A DNA stretch of 64,000 nucleotides from Roseibium aggregatum (lineage in GTDB: Bacteria; Pseudomonadota; Alphaproteobacteria; Rhizobiales; Stappiaceae), in the NCBI RefSeq assembly GCF_014692675.1, contig NZ_JABFCZ010000019.1:62001-126000 (forward strand). Reading direction: 5' to 3'. Numbering within the stretch: position 1 is the stretch's first letter; each line of letters starts with the position of its first letter. Position numbers and translations under genes: made by a program. Positions 28,197 to 35,822 of the stretch are shown in pieces. The notes beneath the pieces were generated by a model. It was not told the DNA's origin, ran no database searches, and worked only from the letters and a program-made list of their open reading frames with translations.

Positions 28197-28616
28197 CTAA
28201 ACCTTCGACAGAACCTTCAATTGCCTGATGGTGTCGTGGAACGCGTCGGCACCCATTTCTTCCGCCAGATCGGCCTGCGCCTTGCGCCAGAACGGCAGGG
28301 CTTCCTCAACCAGAGCCTCGCCTCTGGCGGTCAGCTCATAGACCTTGCCGTTGCCCCGGTCGGCCTCGAGAACGCGGACCAGACCTTTCTTCTGCAAAAG
28401 CGCGATGTTGCGGATCAGCGTGGTCCGGTCCATGGACCCGAGTTCCGCCAGTTCGCCCGTCGTCTTGCCCTTTCCTTCCCGAATATGAGTCAGGGCGGAG
28501 AACTGAGCCGCCGTCATGCCCATCTTGCGGGCTTCCCTGTCATAACGCCTGCTGACCGCCCGCGCCGCGCGACGGACATTGGCCAGCATGCAAAGCGAAA
28601 AGTCGTCCTTGATCAT
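28197..28616 (-). CDS. MarR family transcriptional regulator
   Basis: A 139-residue winged helix regulator of the MarR family: MTAAQFSALTHIREG, then the recognition region TTGELAELGSMDRTTLIRNIALLQKKGLV and the wing RVLEADRGNGKVYELT. Length is typical. It lies 77 bases before fabF on the same strand. Near-identical palindromes sit 14 bases upstream of its own start (28630-28643) and of fabF (28133-28146), so it likely represses both, possibly in response to a lipid or phenolic ligand. Confidence 0.92.
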   Translation of the reverse strand: MIKDDFSLCMLANVRRAARAVSRRYDREARKMGMTAAQFSALTHIREGKGKTTGELAELGSMDRTTLIRNIALLQKKGLVRVLEADRGNGKVYELTARGEALVEEALPFWRKAQADLAEEMGADAFHDTIRQLKVLSKV

Positions 28617-28629
28617 GGCCTTCTTTATC

Positions 28630-28643
28630 TGTGCATATACACA
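28630..28643. promoter_or_regulatory. MarR-type operator upstream of its own gene
   Basis: TGTGCATATACACA, flanked by C and G to give CTGTG-N6-CACAG. It lies 14 bases before the marR start codon and matches the fabF-proximal site at 28133-28146, a pattern expected for autoregulation. Confidence 0.65.
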
Positions 28644-28785
28644 GTCCAGTCAAGAGCCATGACGTCGACTGGCCCGCGCCCTACCTCCCGAACGGACGTG
28701 TAATTCCCCGGCCTGTCCGCTATAGTGGCATCCACATGGTATTTTTCACGATCTGCCCTTGCTCAACGCGACTGCGGAGGCCTTC

Positions 28786-29352
28786 ATGACTGAGATGTCC
28801 CGGAATGCTCAGAACCTGAAACAGAAGATCGAACACAATTGGGGCTGGATCCTCGCCCTCGGCATCCTCCTGGTTCTCGGCGGCATCGTTCTGATCGCGG
28901 CCCCGCTTGCCTCCTCGATCGCGGTCACCCTGCTGATCGCGGCGGTCCTTGTCGTCGGCGGCGTATTCCAGATCATCCAGGCGTTCCGGACCCAGAACTG
29001 GTCCGGCTTTCTCTGGAGCCTGATCGTCGGCGTCATCGCTGTCATCGGCGGCATCGTGATCTACACGAATCCGCTGGCCGGAACCTTCGCCCTCACCCTC
29101 GTCATCGCGGCGGTCTTCATCGCCCAGGGCGTCAGCCAGTTGCTGCTGGCCTTCAAGATCAAGCCGCATACCGGCTGGGGATGGGTTGCCTTCGCCGGGG
29201 TCATCGCCATCCTCGCCGGCTTCATGATCTGGTCCGAACTGCCCTCGTCCGCCGCATGGGCGCTCGGGCTGATCGCCGGCATTTCGGTCATGCTCAACGG
29301 CTGGAGCTATATCGCGATCGCTCTGGCCGCCAAGGCGATGAAATCCTCCTGA
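28786..29352 (+). CDS. HdeD family membrane protein (DUF308)
   Basis: A 188-residue membrane protein with six hydrophobic helices arranged as repeated pairs, as in HdeD/DUF308 proteins. HdeD is named for acid resistance in Escherichia coli, but relatives are widespread and mostly uncharacterised. I start at the ATG at 28786, with CGGAGG five bases upstream. The first helix begins near residue 19 (WGWILALGILLVLGGIVLI). It is divergent from the marR gene and followed by a hairpin. Confidence 0.88.
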   Translation: MTEMSRNAQNLKQKIEHNWGWILALGILLVLGGIVLIAAPLASSIAVTLLIAAVLVVGGVFQIIQAFRTQNWSGFLWSLIVGVIAVIGGIVIYTNPLAGTFALTLVIAAVFIAQGVSQLLLAFKIKPHTGWGWVAFAGVIAILAGFMIWSELPSSAAWALGLIAGISVMLNGWSYIAIALAAKAMKSS

Positions 29353-29390
29353 GCGGAGGGCCGGGCCGGCCCATCAGCAGATTAATTAGA

Positions 29391-29416
29391 GACCGGAAAA
29401 ACACCGTTTTCCGGTC
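29391..29416 (+). terminator. hairpin downstream of the HdeD-like gene
   Basis: A 10-bp perfect stem (GACCGGAAAA at 29391-29400, TTTTCCGGTC at 29407-29416) with loop ACACCG, 38 bases after the stop. The T-run is inside the stem rather than after it, so termination is plausible but not certain. Confidence 0.5.
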
Positions 29417-29583
29417 GCCTGCCGGAACTGACGGTTGCCATCGCGAAGGGCTTTGTTAGCATTTGCACAAATCCTCCCTTTGCGGGGGTGGCTTTTGATT
29501 GCGTACATCGGTATACAACACCGCAAAGCTTGCCTCCCAAGGCCCGATTTCTCCTATCGCAAAGCACGAGGTCTCAGCAAACC

Positions 29584-30801
29584 ATGGCGAAGATCAAGGT
29601 AGACAACCCGGTCGTCGAACTCGACGGTGACGAGATGACCCGGATCATGTGGCAGTTCATCAAGGACAAGCTGATCCACCCCTATCTCGATATCGATCTG
29701 AAATACTACGACCTCTCCATTCAGGAACGCGACCGTACGGACGACCAGATCACCGTCGACGCGGCGAACGCCATCAAGGAACACGGCGTCGGCGTGAAAT
29801 GTGCGACGATCACGCCGGACGAGGCCCGGGTGGAGGAATTCGGCCTGAAGCGCATGTACCGCTCGCCCAACGGCACGATCCGCAACATTCTCGGCGGCGT
29901 CATCTTCCGCGAGCCGATCATCATGCGCAACGTGCCGCGCCTGGTGCCCGGCTGGACCCAGCCGATCATCGTCGGCCGCCACGCCTTCGGCGATCAGTAC
30001 AAGGCCACCGATTTCCATTTCCCGGGCAAGGGCAAGCTGACCATCAAGTTCGTCGGCGACGACGGCACCGAAATCGAGCATGACGTGTTCGACGCGCCGT
30101 CCGCCGGTGTCGCCATGGCCATGTACAATCTGGACGAATCCATCCGCGATTTCGCCCACGCCTCCTTCAACTACGCGCTCCAGCGCAAGGTGCCCTGTTA
30201 TCTCTCCACCAAGAACACCATCCTGAAAGTCTATGACGGCCGCTTCAAGGACCTGTTCCAGGAGATCTACGACGCGGAATTCAAGACGAAATTCGCCGAG
30301 GCCGGGATCTGGTACGAGCATCGCCTGATCGACGACATGGTCGCCTCCTCGCTCAAGTGGTCCGGCGGCTATGTCTGGGCCTGCAAGAACTATGACGGTG
30401 ACGTCCAGTCCGATACGGTGGCCCAGGGCTTCGGCTCCCTCGGCCTGATGACATCCGTCCTGATGAGCCCGGACGGCAAGACCGTCGAGGCGGAAGCCGC
30501 CCACGGCACGGTGACCCGCCACTACCGCATGCACCAGAAGGGCGAGCAGACCTCGACCAACCCGATTGCGTCGATCTTCGCCTGGACCCGCGCGCTGGCC
30601 CACCGGGCCAAGCTCGACGGCAACGACAAGCTGGCACGGTTTGCCAAGACCCTGGAAACGGTCTGCATCGACACGGTCGAAAGCGGCTACATGACCAAGG
30701 ATCTGGCCCTGCTGGTCGGACCGGACCAGGGCTGGCTGACCACCAACGGCTTCCTCGACAAGATCGACGAGAACCTGCAACGGGTGATGGCTGCGTCGTA
30801 A
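29584..30801 (+). CDS. icd: NADP-dependent isocitrate dehydrogenase
   Basis: A 405-residue homodimeric NADP-isocitrate dehydrogenase of the eukaryote-like type II found in alphaproteobacteria. It converts isocitrate to 2-oxoglutarate in the TCA cycle. The start is the ATG at 29584 ([23 protein letters not shown]); the open frame extends further upstream but without family similarity. Substrate residues lie in [13 protein letters not shown], and the NADP-binding [10 protein letters not shown] segment is present near residue 309. It stands as a single transcription unit between the HdeD gene and the iron operon. Confidence 0.97.
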   Translation: MAKIKVDNPVVELDGDEMTRIMWQFIKDKLIHPYLDIDLKYYDLSIQERDRTDDQITVDAANAIKEHGVGVKCATITPDEARVEEFGLKRMYRSPNGTIRNILGGVIFREPIIMRNVPRLVPGWTQPIIVGRHAFGDQYKATDFHFPGKGKLTIKFVGDDGTEIEHDVFDAPSAGVAMAMYNLDESIRDFAHASFNYALQRKVPCYLSTKNTILKVYDGRFKDLFQEIYDAEFKTKFAEAGIWYEHRLIDDMVASSLKWSGGYVWACKNYDGDVQSDTVAQGFGSLGLMTSVLMSPDGKTVEAEAAHGTVTRHYRMHQKGEQTSTNPIASIFAWTRALAHRAKLDGNDKLARFAKTLETVCIDTVESGYMTKDLALLVGPDQGWLTTNGFLDKIDENLQRVMAAS

Positions 30802-30949
30802 CACGCCTCTTCGGCGGATCCTCATCGCAATGCATCTGCAGGCGGAGACCCTGTCTCCGCCCGTCGGGCCGCCATGCCGCGCAATGGAAGCCGTAGGCGG
30901 TTGCGACATCTTGTCCACCGGCCCGGACCGGCCTTGAACGCGCCCCTAA

Positions 30950-30972
30950 AACTTGCCCTTAATACTCAAGTT
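30950..30972. promoter_or_regulatory. candidate iron-responsive site upstream of ftrA
   Basis: An AT-rich patch in GC-rich surroundings holds an inverted repeat AACTTG (30950-30955) and CAAGTT (30967-30972), about 80 bases before ftrA. Alphaproteobacterial iron genes are controlled by RirA, Irr or Fur/Mur; this patch matches none of their consensus sequences convincingly. Confidence 0.3.
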
Positions 30973-31052
30973 AATCTTGACGACGGCCGGGCCCGGGCGT
31001 TACACGTTTGAGCCGGAGCCGCGATACCATCACAAGAAAGGGCTTCCGTCTT

Positions 31053-31595
31053 ATGAGCCGGACACTTACCAGGACAGGCGCACTTGGCGCCGCCGCAGTC
31101 GCACTGGCATTTTCCCTCCCCGCCCATGCGATCGAATATCCGATCGGAGCGCCCCAGGAAGCCGGCGGCATGGAAGTGGGCGCGGTCTTTCTCCAGTCGG
31201 TCACGATGGAACCGGACGGCATGATGCTTGCCGCGGACCAGTCGGACATCCATCTGGAAGCCGACATTCATGCCCTGGCGGACAACAAGAACGGCTTCGC
31301 CGAGGGCGAATGGATGCCGTATCTCCAAGTCAAGTATACGCTCACCAAGGAAAAGACCGGAGAGACCCAATCCGGGATGCTGATGCCGATGGTTGCCAGC
31401 GACGGCCCGCACTACGGCGACAACGTCAAGCTCATGGGCGTCGGCAAGTACAAGCTGACCTTCGACATTGCGCCTCCGGGCGCAGAATTCGGCCGCCATG
31501 TGGACAAGGAAACCGGCGTCGCCGCATGGTTCGCCCCCTTCACCACGACCTATGAATTCATCTTCTCCGGCGTCGGCAAGAAAGGCGCCTACTAA
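31053..31595 (+). CDS. ftrA: periplasmic iron-binding protein of the P19/FtrA family
   Basis: A 180-residue exported protein of the P19/Tp34 family, which binds copper and iron in the periplasm and feeds ferrous iron uptake. A signal peptide (ending PAHAIEYPIG) is followed by the conserved metal-site region: GGMEVGAVFLQSVTMEP, then DIHLEADIHALADN with its histidines. I start at the ATG at 31053; a codon at 31008 would extend the signal. It is the first gene of a four-gene unit matching FtrABCD of Bordetella and Brucella, a system for ferrous iron uptake. Confidence 0.9.
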   Translation: MSRTLTRTGALGAAAVALAFSLPAHAIEYPIGAPQEAGGMEVGAVFLQSVTMEPDGMMLAADQSDIHLEADIHALADNKNGFAEGEWMPYLQVKYTLTKEKTGETQSGMLMPMVASDGPHYGDNVKLMGVGKYKLTFDIAPPGAEFGRHVDKETGVAAWFAPFTTTYEFIFSGVGKKGAY

Positions 31596-31658
31596 CCTCG
31601 ACAGGATCATCCGGCCCGGCGCTTCCAAGGTTCCGGGCCTCACTTCGGCAGACACCTC

Positions 31659-32018
31659 ATGTCAACCCAACGTTCTTTCCTGACCACCCTTTTTCTCGGC
31701 ATCGCCCTGACCGTCTCCGCGTCCCTGGGCCCTGCCTTTGCCGAGGAGTTGAAAACCTACGACCTGGAACTGAAGGACGGCGTCGTCACGCCGAACCGGC
31801 TTGAAGTCGAAGCCGGCACGACCTTCAAGATAGTCATCCGCAACTCCGGCACCAAGCCCGCTGAATTCGAGAGTTTGCGCTTGCGCAAGGAGAAGGTGCT
31901 CGGACCCGGTGTAACCTCTTTCGTCGTCATCCGCCGGCTCTCTCCCGGCACCTATGAATTTTACGACGAATTCAGCATCGACAAGGACACCGCCCACGGC
32001 GTGATCGTCGCCAAATAG
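31659..32018 (+). CDS. ftrB: cupredoxin-like protein FtrB
   Basis: A 119-residue exported cupredoxin-fold protein (EfeO/cupredoxin_1 type). After a signal peptide (ending PAFAEELK) it has a beta sandwich with VEAGTTFKIVIRNSGTKPAEFES and a C-terminal GTYEFYDEFSIDKDTAHGVIVAK; the final histidine and nearby residues may bind copper. In FtrABCD, FtrB is proposed to oxidise ferrous iron for the FtrC permease. It follows ftrA after 63 bases. Typical cysteine of blue-copper proteins is absent, so its metal site may be unusual. Confidence 0.88.
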   Translation: MSTQRSFLTTLFLGIALTVSASLGPAFAEELKTYDLELKDGVVTPNRLEVEAGTTFKIVIRNSGTKPAEFESLRLRKEKVLGPGVTSFVVIRRLSPGTYEFYDEFSIDKDTAHGVIVAK

Positions 32019-32047
32019 GGACCGCGCACGAGGCAGAGAACGACCGA

Positions 32048-32887
32048 ATGACCACGCAAATCATCTTCATCGTCTGGCGGGAAAGCGTCGAAGCGCTTCT
32101 TGTGATCGGCATCCTGAATGCCTGGATCGGTCACGATCCCGCCTATGCGCCCGGTCGCCGTTATCTGTGGGGCGGCGTCCTTGCAGGCCTTGCCGCCGCC
32201 GTCGCGCTCGGCTTCGGCCTTCTGGAAGCCTCCGCCGTCCTGTCCGGGCCGGGGCTGGAATATTTCCAGACCGGTCTGGTCTTTCTCGCCGGCGTTCTGA
32301 TCGTCCAGATGGTTTTCTGGATGCGCCGGCACGGACGCACCTTGAAACGCAACCTGGAACAGGGGCTCGGCGAAGCCGCCCGGGACGGGCGCTGGTGGAC
32401 GATCTCCCTTCTGGCCCTGATCGCCGTTGCCCGCGAGGGCAGTGAAACCGTCGTCTTCCTTTATGGCATGTTCGCAGCCGGCCCGGCGATCGGCACATGG
32501 TCCGTCTTCGGCGGCCTGGCGGTCGGCATCGCCCTGGCGGCCCTGACCTACGGCATCCTGCAACTCGGCGGACGGGTGCTGTCCTGGCGTCTGTTCTTCA
32601 AGGTCACCGAGGTGCTTCTCCTGCTCCTGGCCTGCGGCCTGTTCACCACCGGTGTCGGCAACCTCGTTTCCCTCGGCCTCATCCCCTACATGGATCCGCT
32701 GTGGGATACGACATGGCTGCTCGACGATGCGAGCCGCTTCGGCGGTGTCATCGCCTCGCTCACCGGCTACCGCGCCCTCCCCGAGCCTGCGACCGTCGGC
32801 ACGTGGATCGTTTATTGGAGCCTCGTCGCAATGGTCTTTCGCCGGCAGACACGCAGGTCCAATGCAATGGCGGTGCAGACATCGTGA
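32048..32887 (+). CDS. ftrC: FTR1 family high-affinity iron permease
   Basis: A 279-residue seven-helix iron permease of the Ftr1/EfeU family. Two REXXE motifs for iron passage are present: RESVE at residues 11-15 and REGSE near 128-132. It should carry iron across the inner membrane after oxidation by the cupredoxin partner. It follows ftrB after 29 bases, and its TGA overlaps the GTG of the next gene (GTGA at 32884-32887). Confidence 0.93.
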   Translation: MTTQIIFIVWRESVEALLVIGILNAWIGHDPAYAPGRRYLWGGVLAGLAAAVALGFGLLEASAVLSGPGLEYFQTGLVFLAGVLIVQMVFWMRRHGRTLKRNLEQGLGEAARDGRWWTISLLALIAVAREGSETVVFLYGMFAAGPAIGTWSVFGGLAVGIALAALTYGILQLGGRVLSWRLFFKVTEVLLLLLACGLFTTGVGNLVSLGLIPYMDPLWDTTWLLDDASRFGGVIASLTGYRALPEPATVGTWIVYWSLVAMVFRRQTRRSNAMAVQTS

Positions 32888-34305
32888 CCTTCATGCCCTC
32901 CCCCCATGCCTATGCCCTGGCAAAGCCGCCGCGGCACAAGCGGATGCTTGCCGCGGCCGGCGACTGGATGCGCCGCCACCAGCGGCTTATCCGGAACCTG
33001 CAATGGGGGGTGGTCGCCGTTTACGCGGTGCTGCTGATCGTTCCGAACCTGGTGCCGTTGCCGGACCGGACCGCCCATGTCTGGGACAACATCACCGTCT
33101 TCGCCCAGTTTGTATTCTGGGGCATCTGGTGGCCGGGCGTGCTCCTGTCCATGCTGATTTTCGGCCGGCTGTGGTGCGGTGTTCTCTGTCCGGAAGGCGC
33201 CCTGTCGGAATTCGCCAGCCGGCACGGCCGCCAGCGCGCCATTCCCCGCTGGGTCAGATGGCCCGGCTGGCCGTTCGCCGCGTTCCTGATGACCACCGTC
33301 TACGGTCAGCTGGTCAGCGTCTACCAGTATCCCGCGCCTGCCCTTTTGATCCTCGGCGGCTCGACCGTTGCGGCCATCGGCATCGGCTTCCTCTATGGCC
33401 GGGAAAAGCGCGTGTGGTGCCGTTATCTGTGCCCGGTCAACGGCGTCTTCGGGCTGTTGTCGAAACTCGCACCCGTGCACTACGCGGTCGACCGCAAGGC
33501 CTGGGATGCCTGTCCGCCGGAAAGTGCAGCACGCGAGGCCTTCAACTGCGCGCCCCTCGTCCCCGTCCGCACCATGCAGAGCTGTTCGGCCTGCCACATG
33601 TGCGGCCGCTGCAGCGACTTCCGTTCCGCCGTTCATCTGGAAGCCCGCGCGCCCAACAGGGAAATCGTCGAGGTTTCCGACAAGACGGCGACCGTCTGGG
33701 ACAGCGCGCTCATCATCGTCGGCCTGCTCGGCGCGGCCACCGCGGCCTTCCAGTGGTCGTCGAGCCCCTGGTTCGTCACCCTCAAGCAGTTCTTCGCCGG
33801 CTGGCTGATCGAGCACGACACGATCTGGCCGCTGGAAACCTCCGCGCCCTGGTGGCTTTTGACCAATTACGCCGGCCACAACGACGTGATGACGGTGCTC
33901 GATGGCGCGGTTTGCCTGCTTTATATCGGCCTGATAACCGCCGCGATCACCATCGCCGTCAGTCTCCCACTGGCCCTGTCGGTCCGCCTCACCGGCCCCT
34001 GGCGCCCGAAAAGCTTCCATCACCTGAGCCACGCCCTGATCCCGCTCGCCGCCTGCGGCGTCATCCTCGGCCTGTCGGCGACCACCGTCACCCTTTTGAG
34101 GGCGGACGGTTTCGATCTGACCTGGCTGCCGCAGGCCCGCATTGTCGCGATTTCAGGCGCCTTCATGTGGTCGGTCTGGCTCGCTGGCCGTATCGCCTAC
34201 AGGAAGAGCACCTCCTGGCCGCGCGCCGCGCTGGCAACCATGGCCTTCGCCCTTGCCACCCTCGCCCCGATCGCCGCCTGGGTGCTCATGTTCTGGATCT
34301 GGTAA
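32884..34305 (+). CDS. ftrD: membrane 4Fe-4S polyferredoxin FtrD
   Basis: A 473-residue membrane protein with several helices and iron-sulfur motifs of the NapH/CcoG type: CGVLCPEGA and CRYLCPVNG (CxxxCP pairs) and a CSACHMCGRC cluster motif. In Bordetella and Brucella FtrD is thought to accept the electron from FtrB-catalysed iron oxidation. The start is either the GTG at 32884, coupled to ftrC by a GTGA overlap, or the ATG at 32893; I chose the coupled GTG. The second half has further membrane helices without motifs. Confidence 0.85.
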   Translation: MTFMPSPHAYALAKPPRHKRMLAAAGDWMRRHQRLIRNLQWGVVAVYAVLLIVPNLVPLPDRTAHVWDNITVFAQFVFWGIWWPGVLLSMLIFGRLWCGVLCPEGALSEFASRHGRQRAIPRWVRWPGWPFAAFLMTTVYGQLVSVYQYPAPALLILGGSTVAAIGIGFLYGREKRVWCRYLCPVNGVFGLLSKLAPVHYAVDRKAWDACPPESAAREAFNCAPLVPVRTMQSCSACHMCGRCSDFRSAVHLEARAPNREIVEVSDKTATVWDSALIIVGLLGAATAAFQWSSSPWFVTLKQFFAGWLIEHDTIWPLETSAPWWLLTNYAGHNDVMTVLDGAVCLLYIGLITAAITIAVSLPLALSVRLTGPWRPKSFHHLSHALIPLAACGVILGLSATTVTLLRADGFDLTWLPQARIVAISGAFMWSVWLAGRIAYRKSTSWPRAALATMAFALATLAPIAAWVLMFWIW

Positions 34306-34356
34306 CCGGGCACCGCACCCATCCCCGGATCAGGGGTGGAACAGCGCAAAAAACAC

Positions 34357-35640
34357 TCAGCGCTTGTCTTCGCCGCCCTTTTCCTTTTCCTGGAACAGTT
34401 CCGGTTCGGACTCGGCTTCCTCCTCGTCGGACGGATAGACATCCGCCATTTCCAGTTCTTCCTCCGCCAGATCGCCGAGAACGCGCCGACCTTCCCGCGC
34501 CCGTTCTTCCGCCTCCTGCAGGATCTTGTTCGCAAGCGGGGGGTTCCGGTCCATCAGCTGCTGCAGGGCAAAGGCTTCAAGCACCAGTAGCTCGCAATCG
34601 TGATAGGCGGTGACCGTCGTCTCCCTGAGCCGCTGGTGGATCAGGGCGAGTTCTCCGAAGAACTCGCCTTCCCCCAGATAGACCGATTGCGCTTCGAACT
34701 TGATCTCCACATCGCCGTCGGTGATGAAATACATCTTGTCGGCCACATCGCCTTTCTGGGCAATGACGACGCCCGCACGGACTTTCTGGGCCTTGAGGAG
34801 TTTCGTGACATCCGCAATCTCGGTCGCCTTGAGGTCTTCAAACAGCGGAACACGGGCCACCATCGACCAGCTGACAACGAAATCCCGGCTGTGGATCTCC
34901 CGGGCGAAGGCAGAGGCGATAATACCGACCGGCAATGCGATGAGGCCATAGCCCATCAGCATGACGGCGCCGCCGATGACCTTGCCGAGATCCGTGACCG
35001 GCACGACATCGCCGTAGCCGACGGTCGTCACCGTCGCCAGCGCCCACCACATCGCTTCCGGGATGCTGGTAAGCTTCTCCGGCTGAACATCATGTTCGAC
35101 GATATAGAGCATCGTTGCGGCAAGCAGGACCACGCCGAAGATGATCACGGTCGACCCCATGAGCGCCTGCCGCTCGGACGCCACGGCGGAAAGCAGCGAG
35201 CGGAGAGCTGGAGAATAACGGGCGAGCTTAAGGAACCGCAGCAGGCGGAGAACAACAAACGTGGTAACGGCGGTGTTCGTTTCGAAGGGCACCATCAGCA
35301 GCGGCAGCACCGCGATCAGATCGATGATGGCGTCCAGATGGATGGCATAGCGCAGCCGTGCGAAGACCGGACCGTAGCGGCGCAAGGGCGGGTGCAGATC
35401 CGCAACATAGAGCCGGAGCACATATTCCACCAGGAAGATCAGGCCCGTAACGAGTTGCAGCAGCTTCAGGATCGTCCCGAAGGATTCCCGGATGTCGGGA
35501 ACGGTCTCGATGACCGACAGGGCCACATTCATGATGATCAGGAACACCAGGAACTGCCGGACCGTACGTGCCGCCGTGCGCTCCTTTCCCGTATCCTCAA
35601 AGATATTGTAAAGCGTTTGTTTGAATTCTGCTCTTTTCAC
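34357..35640 (-). CDS. potassium channel with cyclic nucleotide-binding domain
   Basis: A 427-residue six-helix ion channel. The pore loop has the potassium filter TTVGYGD at residues 205-211; the S4 region (VVLRLLRFLKLARYSPALR) holds fewer regular arginines than a true voltage sensor. A C-terminal cyclic nucleotide-binding domain (about 280-395) includes GEFFGELALIHQRLRETTV with the phosphate-binding arginine. It resembles the rhizobial MlotiK1 channel, though with a longer tail of about 40 acidic residues. The start is a GTG at 35640. Role could be potassium control or signalling. Confidence 0.9.
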   Translation of the reverse strand: MKRAEFKQTLYNIFEDTGKERTAARTVRQFLVFLIIMNVALSVIETVPDIRESFGTILKLLQLVTGLIFLVEYVLRLYVADLHPPLRRYGPVFARLRYAIHLDAIIDLIAVLPLLMVPFETNTAVTTFVVLRLLRFLKLARYSPALRSLLSAVASERQALMGSTVIIFGVVLLAATMLYIVEHDVQPEKLTSIPEAMWWALATVTTVGYGDVVPVTDLGKVIGGAVMLMGYGLIALPVGIIASAFAREIHSRDFVVSWSMVARVPLFEDLKATEIADVTKLLKAQKVRAGVVIAQKGDVADKMYFITDGDVEIKFEAQSVYLGEGEFFGELALIHQRLRETTVTAYHDCELLVLEAFALQQLMDRNPPLANKILQEAEERAREGRRVLGDLAEEELEMADVYPSDEEEAESEPELFQEKEKGGEDKR

Positions 35641-35760
35641 GCTTTTCGGTCTTTCTCGGCCTAATCATTATTGCGGCATTTCAAGTTTCTGCCCGCCGCA
35701 AAACAATTCTTGACCCGAGAATACCCTAGGGTTTGCAAAGTGACTCTTAATCAAAATGAA

Positions 35761-35787
35761 AAAGGCGGACCGCAAGGCCCGCCCTTT
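35761..35787 (-). terminator. terminator of alaS
   Basis: A stem with one mismatch (GGCGGACC at 35764-35771 with GGCCCGCC at 35776-35783) around a GCAA loop; on the minus strand the hairpin is followed by a run of T. It lies about 35 bases after the alaS stop. Confidence 0.75.
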
Positions 35788-35822
35788 CTGTCATGGCTGC
35801 CCAGGGTCCTGGCCCTGGTGGT

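Noticed and set aside
32497..32883. Upstream extension of ftrD to 32497
   Set aside because: The extension lies within ftrC in another frame; the GTGA overlap at 32884 is a better start.
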